The translations under genes were made by a program, and so were the position numbers. From assembly GCA_018398765.1 (NCBI GenBank), contig JAHBMJ010002485.1:29109-93108 (forward strand): 64,000 nt of DNA. The letters are read 5' to 3'. Source of the stretch: Chromera velia (Eukaryota > Sar > Chromeraceae). This document shows, in pieces, positions 44,163 through 55,603 of this stretch (positions within the stretch are counted from its first letter, which is position 1; every line of letters begins with the position of its first letter). Under the pieces are notes generated by a model. It did not search any database and had not been told where the DNA came from. It worked only from the letters and a program-made list of their open reading frames with translations.

Positions 44163-46654
44163 CTACCCCCTACTCATACTTCCATCCCAAACCAACCCCG
44201 AGCCCAGAGCGGGGTCAGCCTCGAAGTTGAGGAGCTCTCGGACCGCCCCGAGGTGTCCCCCCTCAGCCGCAAGACCGAGGGGGTACCGCAGGTCGTCATT
44301 GGCGATGGACGCATTGGCACCGGCTGCAGAGCACACAACGACAAGTGGAGGGAGACGCAAGTGAGGCAATTTCAGGAAGAAAATAGAGAAACCGAGAGAG
44401 CATTCAGCGGGGAAGGAGGTGGTGCGCAAAAAGCGGAGAGACGGAGAGAGAGGCGACCCGAGTAAACACACACACACACACACACCAGCACCGGCCTACC
44501 TGACTCAAAGAGCACTACCCCCCACATGCGATGCAGACTCAAAGACGCTCATTTTCCTGTTGAACAGTTAGCCACCAATTTTGTTTTCGCACATTCGCTA
44601 ACACGTGGCACCCCACCATGACTAGCTGTCGGTCTGTCTGTCTCAGTATAAGCAAACAACCCGGGCCACCCATTGCTCCTGAGTCAATCGAGAGCGCCCA
44701 CCTGACAAAAGCACCCGAACACTTTCCGTGTGACCGAGCCGGGACGCCTCGTGCAGAGGTGTGTTGCCGTTTTGCGGGTTCTGCAGGTTCACCGCCCCGT
44801 CTTCCATGTGTCTGAGGAGCAGCTCTACCAGCTCCCCACTGTCGGCAGGTGAAAGAACGGCGCGGTGGAGGGCAGAGAGTCCCGAGTCATCTGTGGCGCA
44901 CGGGTCCGCGCCCCGCTCGAGAAGATACGCCGCTTTTTCGATCGATTCTGTGACCTCTGCGCACCACCGTGGTCTCTCACTCGTCTCCCCACTCATCGTG
45001 CAGTTGGCGAATTCGTCGTATTGGATCCAACTCAGAAGGGCGCAGAGCGGTGTCCTCCCCTCGTTGTCTCTGACGTCCACCGGAATCTGGTGCTCGTCCA
45101 AGAAAAAAGATGAGATGGTCTTGAACTCTTCAGGTTTCTGAGTCGTCGCTTCGTGGAGGACGGACATGCCGCTTCGGGAATGACGCGCTGTCACATTTGC
45201 GCCGTTGTCCACAAACAGCTGCCGATCGAGGGAAAGGGCGCGTGACAAAGTGGAGAGTGAATAGGAAAGGAAACACATCTGGGCCGTGGTCTGCTCGGAG
45301 AGGGCTCTCTCTGCGTCTGTATCTTTGTCTGTCTGGCTGCCTGTCGCTCTGTCTCTCTGTGCGTGCGTGTGTGTGTGTGACTGAGTACTTCTGTTTCGAG
45401 AAATTTGCTCCCCCACGCAGAAGACGCGAAGGGCCCTCAACAGCCTCCATCGGGCTGTCTGGTCGAACTCGGCCGCCTCTCTCTGTCCGTCTCCTTTTCT
45501 CTGTCACTGTGTCTCTGCCTGTCTCTGTCTGCAGCTGTCTGGTCGAACTCGGCCGCCTCTCTCTGTCCGTCACCTTTTCTCTGTCACTGTGTCTCTGCTC
45601 TCTGTCTGCGGCTGTCTGGTCGAATCTAGGGTCGAACTGGAAAAAAAAGAAGAAAGCAGAACGAGAAGAGGCATCGATTTCCTTCCCTTGACATTCTGAG
45701 GGTGCCTCGATCCCTGAGCTCGAGTCTGTCTCCACACTAACTGACCTGAATAAGTGCGAGGGGCTGAAAATGAATCTCGCCAAGAAATTCGTCGTCAGCA
45801 CCCGATGCCGTCACGTTCAGCTCCTCGAAGAGGTACCGGAAGAAGGAGACCACCTCGGAATCATTCAACATACTCCCGGGGGTTTGCCCCCACAGAGTCG
45901 TCTCCGTCAGCAGCAGGGAGCTCTCCACGTGAGCCCCCCTCTCCACCAGCAGACGGAGGGCCTCCGTATGATGTGCGGACGCAGCCAGGAGAGCTGCAGT
46001 CCTGTTGCTCTTGCTGCCGATGTCCCCGTTGATGGGAACTCCCTCGTGAAGGAGCAGATCCAGCACCCCGACGTGTCCTTGGAAAGCAGACAGATGGAGT
46101 GCATTCACACTGTCCGCCTCCTCAAAATCAAGGCAGTCACGAACATATTCACGGCAGTACCAGCCTTCAAAATCAGGGGACCCGGAAACCTCCGGCCACG
46201 CATCCCACACCATCTCCCCCCAATCTGGAGAGTCCCTCACTGTGAAGGTGGCGTTCGGGTCCGCCCCGTTCTTCAGCAACCAGGAAACGGTTTCGATCTG
46301 GCCGGGAACGGAGTCCCAGGACGCGCGCATGAGGGCCGTCATGTTCAGACTCGCCGGGTCTCTCACGTCAATGTGACCCCCTGAGCGCAAAAACGTCTCC
46401 ATCTGCGGAATGCTGCCAGTTCGCACGGCTGAAAAGAGCGCTGCCGGTCCTGGAGGCGACACCGTATCCTGGAGAGCTCGTGAGTCGGCGTCAGATTGGA
46501 GGCGGGAAGATGCGGCTTCTGGAAGGGTCAGCTCTTTGCTGATGGACATGGAGGCACTCCAGATGGGGGGAGTCACCCTCTGGCACTGGACGGGTGGGCC
46601 CCTCATGTGAAGGAGGAGGGATATGAAAAGGAGACGGGTCGAGAAGGGCAACAT
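44163..46654 (-). CDS. Secretory-pathway ankyrin-repeat protein
   Basis: Three exons in perfect phase: 46654-45746, 45218-44702 and 44323-44163 (stop TAG), 528 residues. The start MLPFSTRLLFISLLLHMRG is a typical signal peptide, probably cleaved before about residue 25. From about residue 70 to the end there are roughly eight ankyrin repeats, e.g. NALHLSAFQGHVGVLDLLLH, SGLSALHRAV, NGNTPLHEASRLGH and PLGLAAEGGHLGAVRELLNF; the exon 2/3 junction falls inside a repeat and restores LLSAGANAS exactly. There is no C-terminal TM segment or KDEL. Many N-glycosylation sequons (NMT, NAT, NRT, NDS, NVT, NCT, NAS) fit lumenal exposure. It may be secreted or ER-resident; its partner is unknown. It is divergent from the Cys-rich membrane-protein gene. 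Confidence 0.85.
45454..45640 (-). repeat. 77-79-bp tandem repeat (2.4 copies) in intron 1 of the ankyrin gene
   Basis: GCTGTCTGGTCGAACTCGGC starts a unit at 45454, again near 45533, and a partial third copy near 45609. It lies within the intron between 45745 and 45219. Confidence 0.8.
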
Positions 46655-47218
46655 GATGCCGTTAAACAAACGATCGACGCAAGTCTCACACCCGGACTGA
46701 AAGCTTCATATGGAGCGCAGACAGCGAATAGCACAGAAGAAGAATGTATCAGAATGCATGGGAGGGAGAGCAAGCGAGCAAGAGAGCTCTAGAGACCGAG
46801 GCATACACTACTACACATGCAGCAAGCTCGCGAGACTCGCGAGCAGTGAATGTAGGCGACGGGCAGGCCGTGTTTTTGCGCTTTTCGGGACGACTTTCCG
46901 GGGCCATTTTATCAGACCGCATGAAAAAGCCGATTAGTCGGTTAGTTGACGCACGAAAATCGGGTGCAAATGTGTTGTTCTGTTTGATACAGCTATAGAG
47001 AGTCATTTGAAATGATCCAATTGAGGTGGCCTGTTTTCTTGCTTGAGTCAGTTTTCAGAAGAAGACTGCTTTCAAAATCGGAAAAGCGGTTCAACGACTA
47101 AGATTGGTTCAGCGCGCTGGGAGATATATTAAATATACGTACTTCCGGAGACAGCATCTCACTTATCCAGGCCTCTTGTGTTGAATTCGTTATATAGAAG
47201 AAAGTGGAAGAGAGAAGG
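46655..47218. promoter_or_regulatory. Divergent promoter region with CTCGCGAGACTCGCGAG motif
   Basis: The motif CTCGCGAGACTCGCGAG lies at about 46826-46842, some 170-190 bp upstream of the ankyrin gene start. Two overlapping palindromic TCGCGA cores are present. The opposite side leads to the plus-strand gene. This is the third divergent space with a CGCG cluster. Confidence 0.4.
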
Positions 47219-47302
47219 ATGTCGGACCCAAACGAAGAGAATGGCGTTCTCTCGAAAGCCGGATGCCACTGCCTGAGTGACTGCAAGTATTTGTTCACTG
47301 AG
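47219..47302 (+). CDS. Candidate first exon of the Cys-rich membrane protein
   Basis: The ATG at 47219 opens a 28-codon exon (includes CHCLSDCKY) ending at a good donor GAG|GTCAGT in phase 0. The next proven exon (48437) needs a phase-1 partner, so at least one exon in between is missing, or this exon belongs elsewhere. No signal peptide is seen. Confidence 0.3.
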
Positions 47303-48436
47303 GTCAGTGAGGCACCCGTCTATATTTGAAACCTTTTATCTTATGTCTCGTGCAGCACGTCCTACAAGCCTTCGTGCGTCCTTTTTCTCCATTGCGATCG
47401 TTTCCCGAAGCTCTCTTGCACCTGGGTACACCTTCTTTATGGCTTACATCCGAACACATAAAGCATAAAGTGCAGCAGTATCTGCATCTCTCTCCGCGGC
47501 CTGAGTTTGTGGCAGTGGACTCTGCATGTGACTTTCTGTTTCGGATTTCGCTCTGGTACAGGGTCATACGAATGAAGCAGGAGGGTATTCTTGTAATCAG
47601 AACCTCTTCCATTCAGGTGGCTGTGTCTGTTCCATGCCTTGAGCAGTCACAGTCTGACTGGATCTGCCTTCACACTGTCTGAAGGAGTGCTTCAGACAGA
47701 CTAGATTAGATAGATACGCCCAAAGTATGCTTAATACGGAAACAGGTTGATCGCATTTGCTTGTTTGCTTTCTTGCTTTGTTGCTTCATGCTCTGCAGAA
47801 CAAAGTCTGCCTGGTAGAGAGCAGCTGCAGCAGCAAGAGGTGGACTGTGTGGGGGTGGTGGGACTTCTGTGAGGTCGGGGAGGGAGGGGGCGAGGGTTCG
47901 GGGGGGGAGGGGGGGACGGATCTCGGCCTCGGAGGTTTTGAAGACCCGGAGGGGGGGGGAGAGAGCAGCCTATTTCTCTGTCAGTTGATATATAAGGAAA
48001 ACAGCTAGGTAGACAAGCAGAGACGTCCCAGCTCATGAAGCAGGCAGCTAGGAACACAGCCACATAGATAGCCGTGATCCTAAAAAGCGCAAGCCTTCCT
48101 GTTTCCGGTTTTTTGTTTCCTTGCTCATTCCTCGTAAGATGGTTGAGGGAAGGAGGAAAAGCAAGGAACAGAAGCAAACAAGTAAGAAAAAGAGCAAAAC
48201 GCAGCTTTTTATCCTCCCGCCATGCCACAGAGCTGCACGTAATGCATCTCAGCAGTCCCCCCACCAGCCTGCCTGCCTGCCTGCCTGCAAAATCTGGTCT
48301 CCCTGTCTCACATTCAGTCTTCCTATCATCCTCCGCTTCCTGACTTCATCTGCTCTCTAAAGCCTGTAATAGAAAAAACCATGCTGTTCTCAGCACCACC
48401 GACTCTCAATTTTCCCCCCTTCCTGGCTGCTCTCAG

Positions 48437-50376
48437 CATGTCGGGCTCCGAAGTACGCAACTCTGGAGGCCAACAGCGGAGCCTGCAGGACAGACTGCGA
48501 GTGCAAGGGCGAGAGGACCTGCTCGCACACGGGGTTCTGCACAGGTAAGGAAGGAGAGAAATAACGACTTTGAGGGAACAAATGGGAGCGAAGTCTGTTT
48601 CGGTCTCTTTACTCGAGCGTCACGACAGCCCTAAGAGCAGATACGGGCAGGCTCCGACAGACGTTCTTTTGTGGCTACATTTTGCAAACACATCATCAAC
48701 TTCTACCAAAAAGGTTTTTTATTATCTCTCCCCCTCACCTCTTGGAACCGTTCTCTCTTTCTACCCCTTCTCCCCCCTCTCTGCACGTGAGTGACTCGGC
48801 CTTGCTCTCTCTCTGTCTTCATCATATGTTTCCTTCCGTGCCTTCTCTTCTCTCTCTACGCGAAGGGAAGGGCTCTTTTTCAGACCTTTTTGAGGTCCTC
48901 AACATCGGGTTCCTTTTGCGTTCGTCTGCTCTTCCCTTAGACTTGAATTCATGTAATTATTCCGCGATGCTTCCTGCCTGGCCTGCAGCACCCGCCCCGA
49001 CTCACTGCAAGGTCCCCTCCTGGCGTGCACACGAACTTCCAGTGCCCTGCCTCGATGACTGTGACTGCAATGGAGCGAGGCAGTGTCTGAAGGGGCTCTG
49101 CGTTGGGGGTGGGTACGTGGGGGGGTTGAGATTTCCTTTTCTTTCCTGCCTGCCTGTGCTGTGCTTCCGTCTTGCTTCCCTCGTCTCTGAGATGGTTCTT
49201 TCGAGCGCGCGCCAGTGTAGGCAGTTCGCCTGTTTGACACGGACGTCGTCTCGCACTTTCTCATCTCTTTCGCCAGCCCAACTTCTTTTCATTTCTTGTT
49301 GAAACGCTTTCTCAGTCTGATCTCCTGACTCAAATTGAATGACCGCCCTGACTCTCTTCTCGCTGCTTCAGTCTTTGCGAAGCCGTCGCTGCTGCGTGGG
49401 AACTCCACGAAAGAAGACTGGATACCATCGCCTGGCCAGCATACAAAGAAAGTGTCTGTCCATTCAACTACCTACCCCATGCATGCACAATGAATCAACC
49501 GTTGTCTTAATTGTCTCCGATGACATACACTGCATGACTGCTGCAGATGCCACTATCAGCGCGACAGAGCCGGAACCTTTGAAAGGATCTGTAGAGGCGG
49601 GACGGCCCTACAGAGGTCCTGTGGAGTTTTGGGGGGATGGGACGAGCGTGCAGAGAATTCTTCAGCAGCAGGACACAGGGACTCAGGGGGGGGGTGGGGG
49701 GGCTCCAGAAAATTCTCCTAACGGATCTCCTCCAGAGAGTCCCCCTAAGGGGGGGGCAGGAGGGGAGGGAACAGATCATGTGGAGTCGACCTTGGTTGTT
49801 GTTCTTTCTCTTGCCATTGGCCTCGGCGTTCTTATTCTGCTTCTTCTCATTGCCACCTGGTGCTACAGGCGTATCAGAAGAAAAGAACAACAGAGAAAAG
49901 AAGCAGAGGAGGAAAGAGAGGCAGAATTTGCAACTGAAATTCCCGCACGCACTCGGAGCACCTTCCACTCCGATGTGGACATTGACGCCATTCCCGACAT
50001 GTCCCATCTCTCCCTCTCGCCCTCCCATCCTTCACACCATCATGGATCTCCTGGTGCGTCAGGAGGTGGTCGTGATACGTCCGGCCCGTCTCCTGCAGCC
50101 GGTAGTGGCGCCAGCGGCCTCACTCCGCCCAGGTCTTCAGCCGTGGCTGCTGCTGCGGGAGGGGGCGTCTCGGGACGTCACTTGGCCTTCAAGACCGAGC
50201 CGGAGCACATGACCGAGATTCCTCTCACGCCCATCACGATCTTAGGGGGGGGGGACGAAAGAGGAGGGGGGGGGGACAGCAGACCTTCCGCAGGCAGCCG
50301 ATCCGTCAAATCAGATGGAACACCGCACGGGCTGAGTCACAGATCGCCAAAGCGCGTGATGCAAGACAAAGTGTAA
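48437..50376 (+). CDS. Cys-rich type I membrane protein (5' end unresolved)
   Basis: Function not recognised. Three exons are firm: 48437-48544, 48989-49108 and 49547-50376 (stop TAA). The first two each encode one small Cys-rich module with the pattern C...C-x-DC-x-C-x-G-x-R-x-C...G-x-C-x-G (CRTDCECKGERTC and CLDDCDCNGARQC). All introns here are phase 1, so each module exon is symmetric 1-1 and could be duplicated or shuffled without breaking frame. The last exon gives a Pro/Gly-rich stalk, one TM helix (TLVVVLSLAIGLGVLILLLL) followed by basic CYRRIRRK, and a tail of about 165 residues rich in Ser, Gly and His with acidic patches (FHSDVDIDAIPDMSHLSLS). It may act as a surface receptor or adhesin. 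A signal peptide exon must lie upstream of 48437. Confidence 0.72.
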
Positions 50377-51272
50377 GTTGAAAGACGAAATCTACACTTG
50401 GTATGACATTAGATATACGATAGAAACATTGATCATCATTTTGAATTCTTAACTTTGAATGCATGGTCTTACATGAAAAAACTGTTAAATGTTTTTTTAG
50501 AGTCTCGCCCGACTATGAAAGACTGACGGTTTTTTCTATACGGTTTTTTTCTTTATGCAAGTTCACCAGTTTATATTCAATATAATGCTAGATATAATGG
50601 GGCCTAGGTTGAAGGATTGAATCTATGCAGGAAATACTAGGTTGGCCAGAGCCTATATGGCTCACCGGCTTTAACCCCCTACATTATTATCATCATATTA
50701 TGATTATAATGACTGTTGCCGCTAGTGTTGGCGCAACTTAAGCGGCGACTTTCAAAGTTCAATCCAGCTTTAAAGTTGATTTTAAATGATAAAATTAAAA
50801 AATTATAAAGAAAATTAGTAGATGGAGTCTGCTTTTTATGGCAGTTTCATGAATATCAATTTCTAACTTCTGATAGTTTACGAGAAATCGATCTTCAAAA
50901 AGAAAGGATTTCATAAAATTTTAACTAAAATCCGAGCTAATCCGAGCCTAATACTCCGCTAGACTCCTATAACTAAAATCTCTAGTAAAATCCAATAAAA
51001 TTCAGTATAAAATCCATAGCTAGTAAAATCTAATAAAATTCTTTAAAATGGTATATACTAAAAATTAAATTAGTCTAAAATACATTAAATTCTTTAATAG
51101 CTTAAAATCCCATAAAATTCTAGCTATACCTGCAAAGAAGTTAGTGGCATACTTTAAGTCAAAATAAATCCCAGAATAAAGCTTTGCTTTTACACAGCTG
51201 TTTTCTTCAACTTTGTTTCAAGCTTTGATCAGAGTTTTTGGGTGAAACGAGGTCTGCTTTATACCATCACCA
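50377..51272. other. AT-rich intergenic; repeated TAAAATC motifs
   Basis: No gene. Between about 50,930 and 51,130 the word AAAATCC/TAAAATCTAATAAAATTC recurs, suggesting a decayed short tandem array. Confidence 0.5.
50588..50690 (-). repeat. Dispersed SINE-like repeat, copy 2
   Basis: On the minus strand this reads GGGGTTAAAGCCGGTGAGCC...GATTCAATCC, matching the layout of 13679-13760. Diverged, with no tail identified. Confidence 0.35.
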
Positions 51273-52637
51273 TTACCAATTGGCAGCGTGCTTCGCTGAG
51301 TCACGAGCCTGCCTATCCACCCCACATGTACGTTTGTGGGTTTTCTTCCAGTGCTCCTTCTGACACTCCTTCGAACAGTACTGAACTGACTTGCATCCTG
51401 CACAGCTCATCAGAGCCTTGCCACCTGGTCCCGATTTGACCCCACAACTCGCACACTGGCGCTGCGGGACCAAGGACGAGACAGGATCGGGAGACTTCCC
51501 CCCACTGCGAGCCTGCCTCTCTGCCTCACGTTCGTTTTGCTCCATCTCTTTGCGGCACTGCTTTTCAATCTCTTCACTTGTGCAAATGCCAATGTCGTCG
51601 ATGAGCGCCTTCAGACGTGCCACCCCTGCCTGGAGGCGAGGAGTGGGGATCTTAGGAAAAGATGGGTGGGGGATATTCTCCATCAGAAGGAAATAAATCT
51701 CCATCAATCCGATGGAAATAGACTTGAAAAAATCTTTCGCAATGTCCGGCTCTTCACTCCAGCCGGGAGCACGGAACAGGTGGAGGGCCTCGAAGTGCTT
51801 CTGTTCGCACTCCTCGATCTTATTCTTTTGCCTCAACAGCATTCCTTCCTTGTGGAGGCGCATGGCCTTCTCCACGAGACCCTTGAAGTCAGCAGGTCTC
51901 TCAGGAAGCCCTACCTGCCCCAGCTTTGCGAAGATACTCGCGCGGGGGTCATTCACAAATCCCCCCTTGTCAATCTTCTGCAAATAGTACAAAGAGTTAG
52001 CACAGTAATCTGTGATTTTTGTTCGCAGAGCCGGCGGCAGCTTCATCAGCTTCTCGGCTGCCTTCTTGCAGAATTCCTCTTCAGTCTCTCTTGCCGGAGC
52101 ATAAGTCCCGATGACAAGTTCGACAATGGCAATCATCATTCTCTGGATCTCTTCGTTAGCTCGGCTCTTCACTTTCCTTCGGCATTCCTGGTTCCAGAGT
52201 TCAAACACTGGAATGGCGAAAACGACGTTCTTCTTCTCCATCGCGTGCTCTGCGATGGATTTGAGGAACAGGTGAAGCTGCGCATCAGTCATGGGCATCT
52301 TGGAGGAGCTGTGCACCTCTATCTGCCCGGATGGCGAGATCCACGCAGCCTTCACTCGGAGGAGGTGCTCCGATTCGAAGTGCATCACGTGAAATTTCCA
52401 ACCTCTCAGCTGCTCATACCCTGGGAACCGCTCTGTCGGCTCCACAGAGGTACACTCACCGCAGGAGTGAGTGAATGTAACCAAAGCCATTGAAAGAAAG
52501 AGAAAGATCAGGAAATACCCAGAGGCAGGTGGTAGAAGCGAATTGGGCAATGAACGAGGCGTCTCTGTCAACGGAGACGGAAAGACCTGGCCACAAATCT
52601 GACTCAGTCTTGTTCTTGCCAAGAAAGTTTTAACCAT
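51273..52637 (-). CDS. MYND zinc-finger protein, intronless
   Basis: Single uninterrupted frame of 454 residues. The C-terminus (about 400-443) is a complete MYND finger with the Cys/His ligands in CASC, CAGC, YCSKEC and HKRTC, a domain that binds Pro-rich peptides in other proteins. The middle (about 100-380) is helical and charged, with no catalytic SET motif, so I do not call it a methyltransferase. The N-terminus is ambiguous: the first ATG (52637) gives a hydrophobic segment GYFLIFLFLSMALVTF that could anchor the protein. The ATG inside it (52490) gives a soluble 405-residue form starting MALVTFTHSCGEC. It is the only long intronless gene in the window and sits between AT-rich blocks, so a retrocopy or transferred gene is possible. 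Confidence 0.88.
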   Translation of the reverse strand: MVKTFLARTRLSQICGQVFPSPLTETPRSLPNSLLPPASGYFLIFLFLSMALVTFTHSCGECTSVEPTERFPGYEQLRGWKFHVMHFESEHLLRVKAAWISPSGQIEVHSSSKMPMTDAQLHLFLKSIAEHAMEKKNVVFAIPVFELWNQECRRKVKSRANEEIQRMMIAIVELVIGTYAPARETEEEFCKKAAEKLMKLPPALRTKITDYCANSLYYLQKIDKGGFVNDPRASIFAKLGQVGLPERPADFKGLVEKAMRLHKEGMLLRQKNKIEECEQKHFEALHLFRAPGWSEEPDIAKDFFKSISIGLMEIYFLLMENIPHPSFPKIPTPRLQAGVARLKALIDDIGICTSEEIEKQCRKEMEQNEREAERQARSGGKSPDPVSSLVPQRQCASCGVKSGPGGKALMSCAGCKSVQYCSKECQKEHWKKTHKRTCGVDRQARDSAKHAANW

Positions 52638-54364
52638 TTCAAAGTGCTTAGGTACGTGCCAGATCGTGAATGTCTTGGTAGTGATGTGGTTCTGTGATGC
52701 TGGGAGCCTCTCGCTAGGCCGGCTTTAATTCGAATTCAGAAGATTGGAGCGTGCATGACGTATCGATGATCTGGATCGAGATGTCAGGAGACGGCTTAAA
52801 TTTTGTGTCAGAAGCGCGATCGCGCGCGCGGGTTCTGAGGGCTCTGAGAAGCCCGCGCGAAAAAATGCAGCTCGGCCTTCTCAAAGACCGCTCCTCGCCT
52901 CTCTTTCTTCCTTAATTGAAAATGAATCATTGCTCTCTTGTACTCTCTTCCTATAGGAGGTCGTAGGAGGTCGCAGCCGTCAGAAGGGCGTCAGCATACA
53001 TCAGAAGAGATCAGAAGAGCAAGACGAAACCGTCATATAGTAAAGTACATTAAAGAAGAGGGCGATGTTGTGTGAATTTGCCGCTTGAGACAACAGGGGG
53101 ATTGACGGCTGCTCTAGGTTGTTCAAGTATGCTCAAGTACCGGAGAAGGAGAACCAAGGAGAGCGACTTGGCTTATATGGAGAAGTAATTGAATTGCCAC
53201 TTAATTTGAAAAAGAGGGAGACAATCCTAGCTAGAAGCAATCATTATGTTGCAATTTATGTATACATACTAGCATACAATGCCCAACAATGACATACATG
53301 AATGAATGAAAGAATGAATGACATACAAACTAATTAATATAAAAACACATGCAATGAAAAATGGTTTTTTGGAGCTTTTCTCAAATAGAAGGACTGAACT
53401 GCGCTAAAGGCGTAATTTCAAAGGTTAACGCATGCATGAAAGGCTCCGCCTATAACTGCGCCTTCACTGCTATTCACTTATATTCCTAGTTATATTCACT
53501 GTGGTGATTCACTAGGGTGATTCGATTGATTATTCGATTACCTAATCGATTACACAAGTTGTCTGCACATGTCTACACACTGTTATATTCGTAAAGTGTC
53601 AATTACTACAGGTCGATATTACCGTCAATTAGAGTATTAGTCCGTCTCCTGATTGGGAGAGAGGATCATCGGTGCCAGCCGATACCTGGCAGTGGACCAC
53701 GGGGATTCCTGGAACATAAAATCATATTCTATAGAAGCGACGAACATCTTTGGAGGTTCATGCAGATCTAGAGGGAGCTTTTGAGTACTTTTTAAGAGGG
53801 AAAACAGACAAAGGCCTTATAAATTTAAGTAAACTGAGGATTATACTTAAAAAAATCTACTTGTTTAAAATTTATATTTCTAAACTCCTTAAATAGTAAT
53901 AAAACACCACTTATAACGCTGCGTATTAACGTAAGCGGCATAATGATTCCTAGATCGAATGATTTATTAATCTAGCACTTCAAGTTAAACAGCTTTTGTG
54001 TAGGGTTGCGTCCTCGACTGGATTCTATGATCGAACCGTTTTGATCGATCCTGTCGGGGAGAAAGCAATTAAGCGATCGAGAAGAAAAATCAGAAGAGAG
54101 AAACGCTCGATCACCCTGAGCGAGATCGACCAATGAATAGACCGATCTTCTAATTTCATCCCTTCATTTATCCGGCCGACTGCATGTCAAAGAACAAATC
54201 GGATCCGATAGCGACTACACCGACCGACCGATCAATGCAGAATCAATCACGGGGAATTCAGACCAGATGAAAAAAGAGACGGCCCTCTTCCCCCCCAGTA
54301 AATCTGTCATAAGCAGACAGACAGAGGAGAAGCACTAATAGAAAAAAGTTGACCCATCGATCCT
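52638..54364. other. Intergenic: promoter side of MYND gene, then AT-rich without genes
   Basis: 52,809-52,860 is CGCG-rich (see separate entry). 52,920-54,250 is AT-rich with GAATGA repeats near 53,300 and no supported exon. 54,250-54,364 is the 3' side of the uS5 gene. Confidence 0.5.
52809..52860. promoter_or_regulatory. CGCG cluster upstream of the MYND gene
   Basis: GCGCGATCGCGCGCGCGGG and a later GCCCGCGCG flank CTGAGGGCTCTGAG. The cluster lies 172-223 bp upstream of the first ATG. The same kind of sequence is found in the divergent promoter spaces. Confidence 0.4.
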
Positions 54365-54589
54365 CTAGACGAATGCCATATTCTGTTCTGGTCGTGCTTG
54401 CTTCCCCATGTCCGGAGGTCTCCGCACCAGGGCCTCCTGAGCGATCGGCCTTCCCTTCTTCAGCTGTTCCTTCGCATACTTCGCGACCACCTTCTCCTTC
54501 TTGTCCAGGTACAACTTTGCTTGGTCCACAAGTCGCCTGAAGAACGGGACAACAGAGAATGCAGTCAATAAATACATGCACATGCACAC

Positions 54590-54646
<57 letters not shown>

Positions 54647-55551
54647 CGTAGAACGGGCACAGGAGGGAGACCGAGCGACAGAGAGAGAGGGACGCCGAAG
54701 CAAGACAGACAGCACACAAATTCACAGAGTCAAAACCAAAGAGGGAGCCGCAGAGGGAAAGAGAGCAGAGGGAACGGGACAAGGGGAGAACGGAAAGGTC
54801 AGCAGATGGAGAAACCAAACGCAAATGAACACTGTGGCAAGAATGTCCATGTCAGTGAGCAGCGGCGCAAAACTAGTGGGAAAGGGACAATCAAACCAGG
54901 GCCAAAAGCTAATACTAAAGCCTGCACACATGGATCGAATGCAATAACAGCTAAAAAAAAACATAAAAAGAAATAGTCAGTGTACATACAAACTCTTTGT
55001 GAGTGCTGCATTTCAATCGAATAAGTAAGCACTCGTTGAAAAAATAAGTACCTTCTGCCCCTCTCCCCATGCATGCATGCATGCATGCAAGAAAACAAAC
55101 AAATACTGACTGGCAGCTGTTGAAAGTTCGAAGTTCCGATCCATCGAACAGAGGGTCCAGGGCGGCCCTCCTCTCTGACAGGGAGGTCATGCTCTCCAGC
55201 GCCTGGATCAAACACTCGATGGTGTTCTTCACGTTCTTCGACCCGATGTGCTTGCAGAAGGCAGAGCGGTACCCGCAGATCTCGAGGAACGCCTTGATCA
55301 TGGGGCTTGCACGTACACCCGTGCCTGCCGGTAGGGCACCCAGAATAATTTTGGTGTTTCTGTATCTGTGGGTGACTCCGTGGGGGAGACAGCCCTCCCG
55401 AGTGATACGCACGAAGTGAATGTTCCGGAAGGCGTTGCGGATGGCCATCGTGTAGGCCTGGGGGAACTCAACGTGCTTCCCCTCCCCGATGCCGATCCAT
55501 CCGTTGGCGTCTCCCACAATCACCATCGTCTGTGTGACGCACGCACACACA

Positions 55552-55603
<52 letters not shown>

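Noticed and set aside
47326-47682. 118-codon plus-strand frame as an exon of the Cys-rich gene
   Set aside because: A short segment could splice in phase, but its donor lacks the +5 G typical of this window and it adds no Cys module or signal peptide.
47731-48264. 177-codon minus-strand frame with two hydrophobic segments
   Set aside because: Lies antisense across introns of the Cys-rich gene, has a Pro/Cys-rich repeat-driven C-terminus, and no supporting motif.
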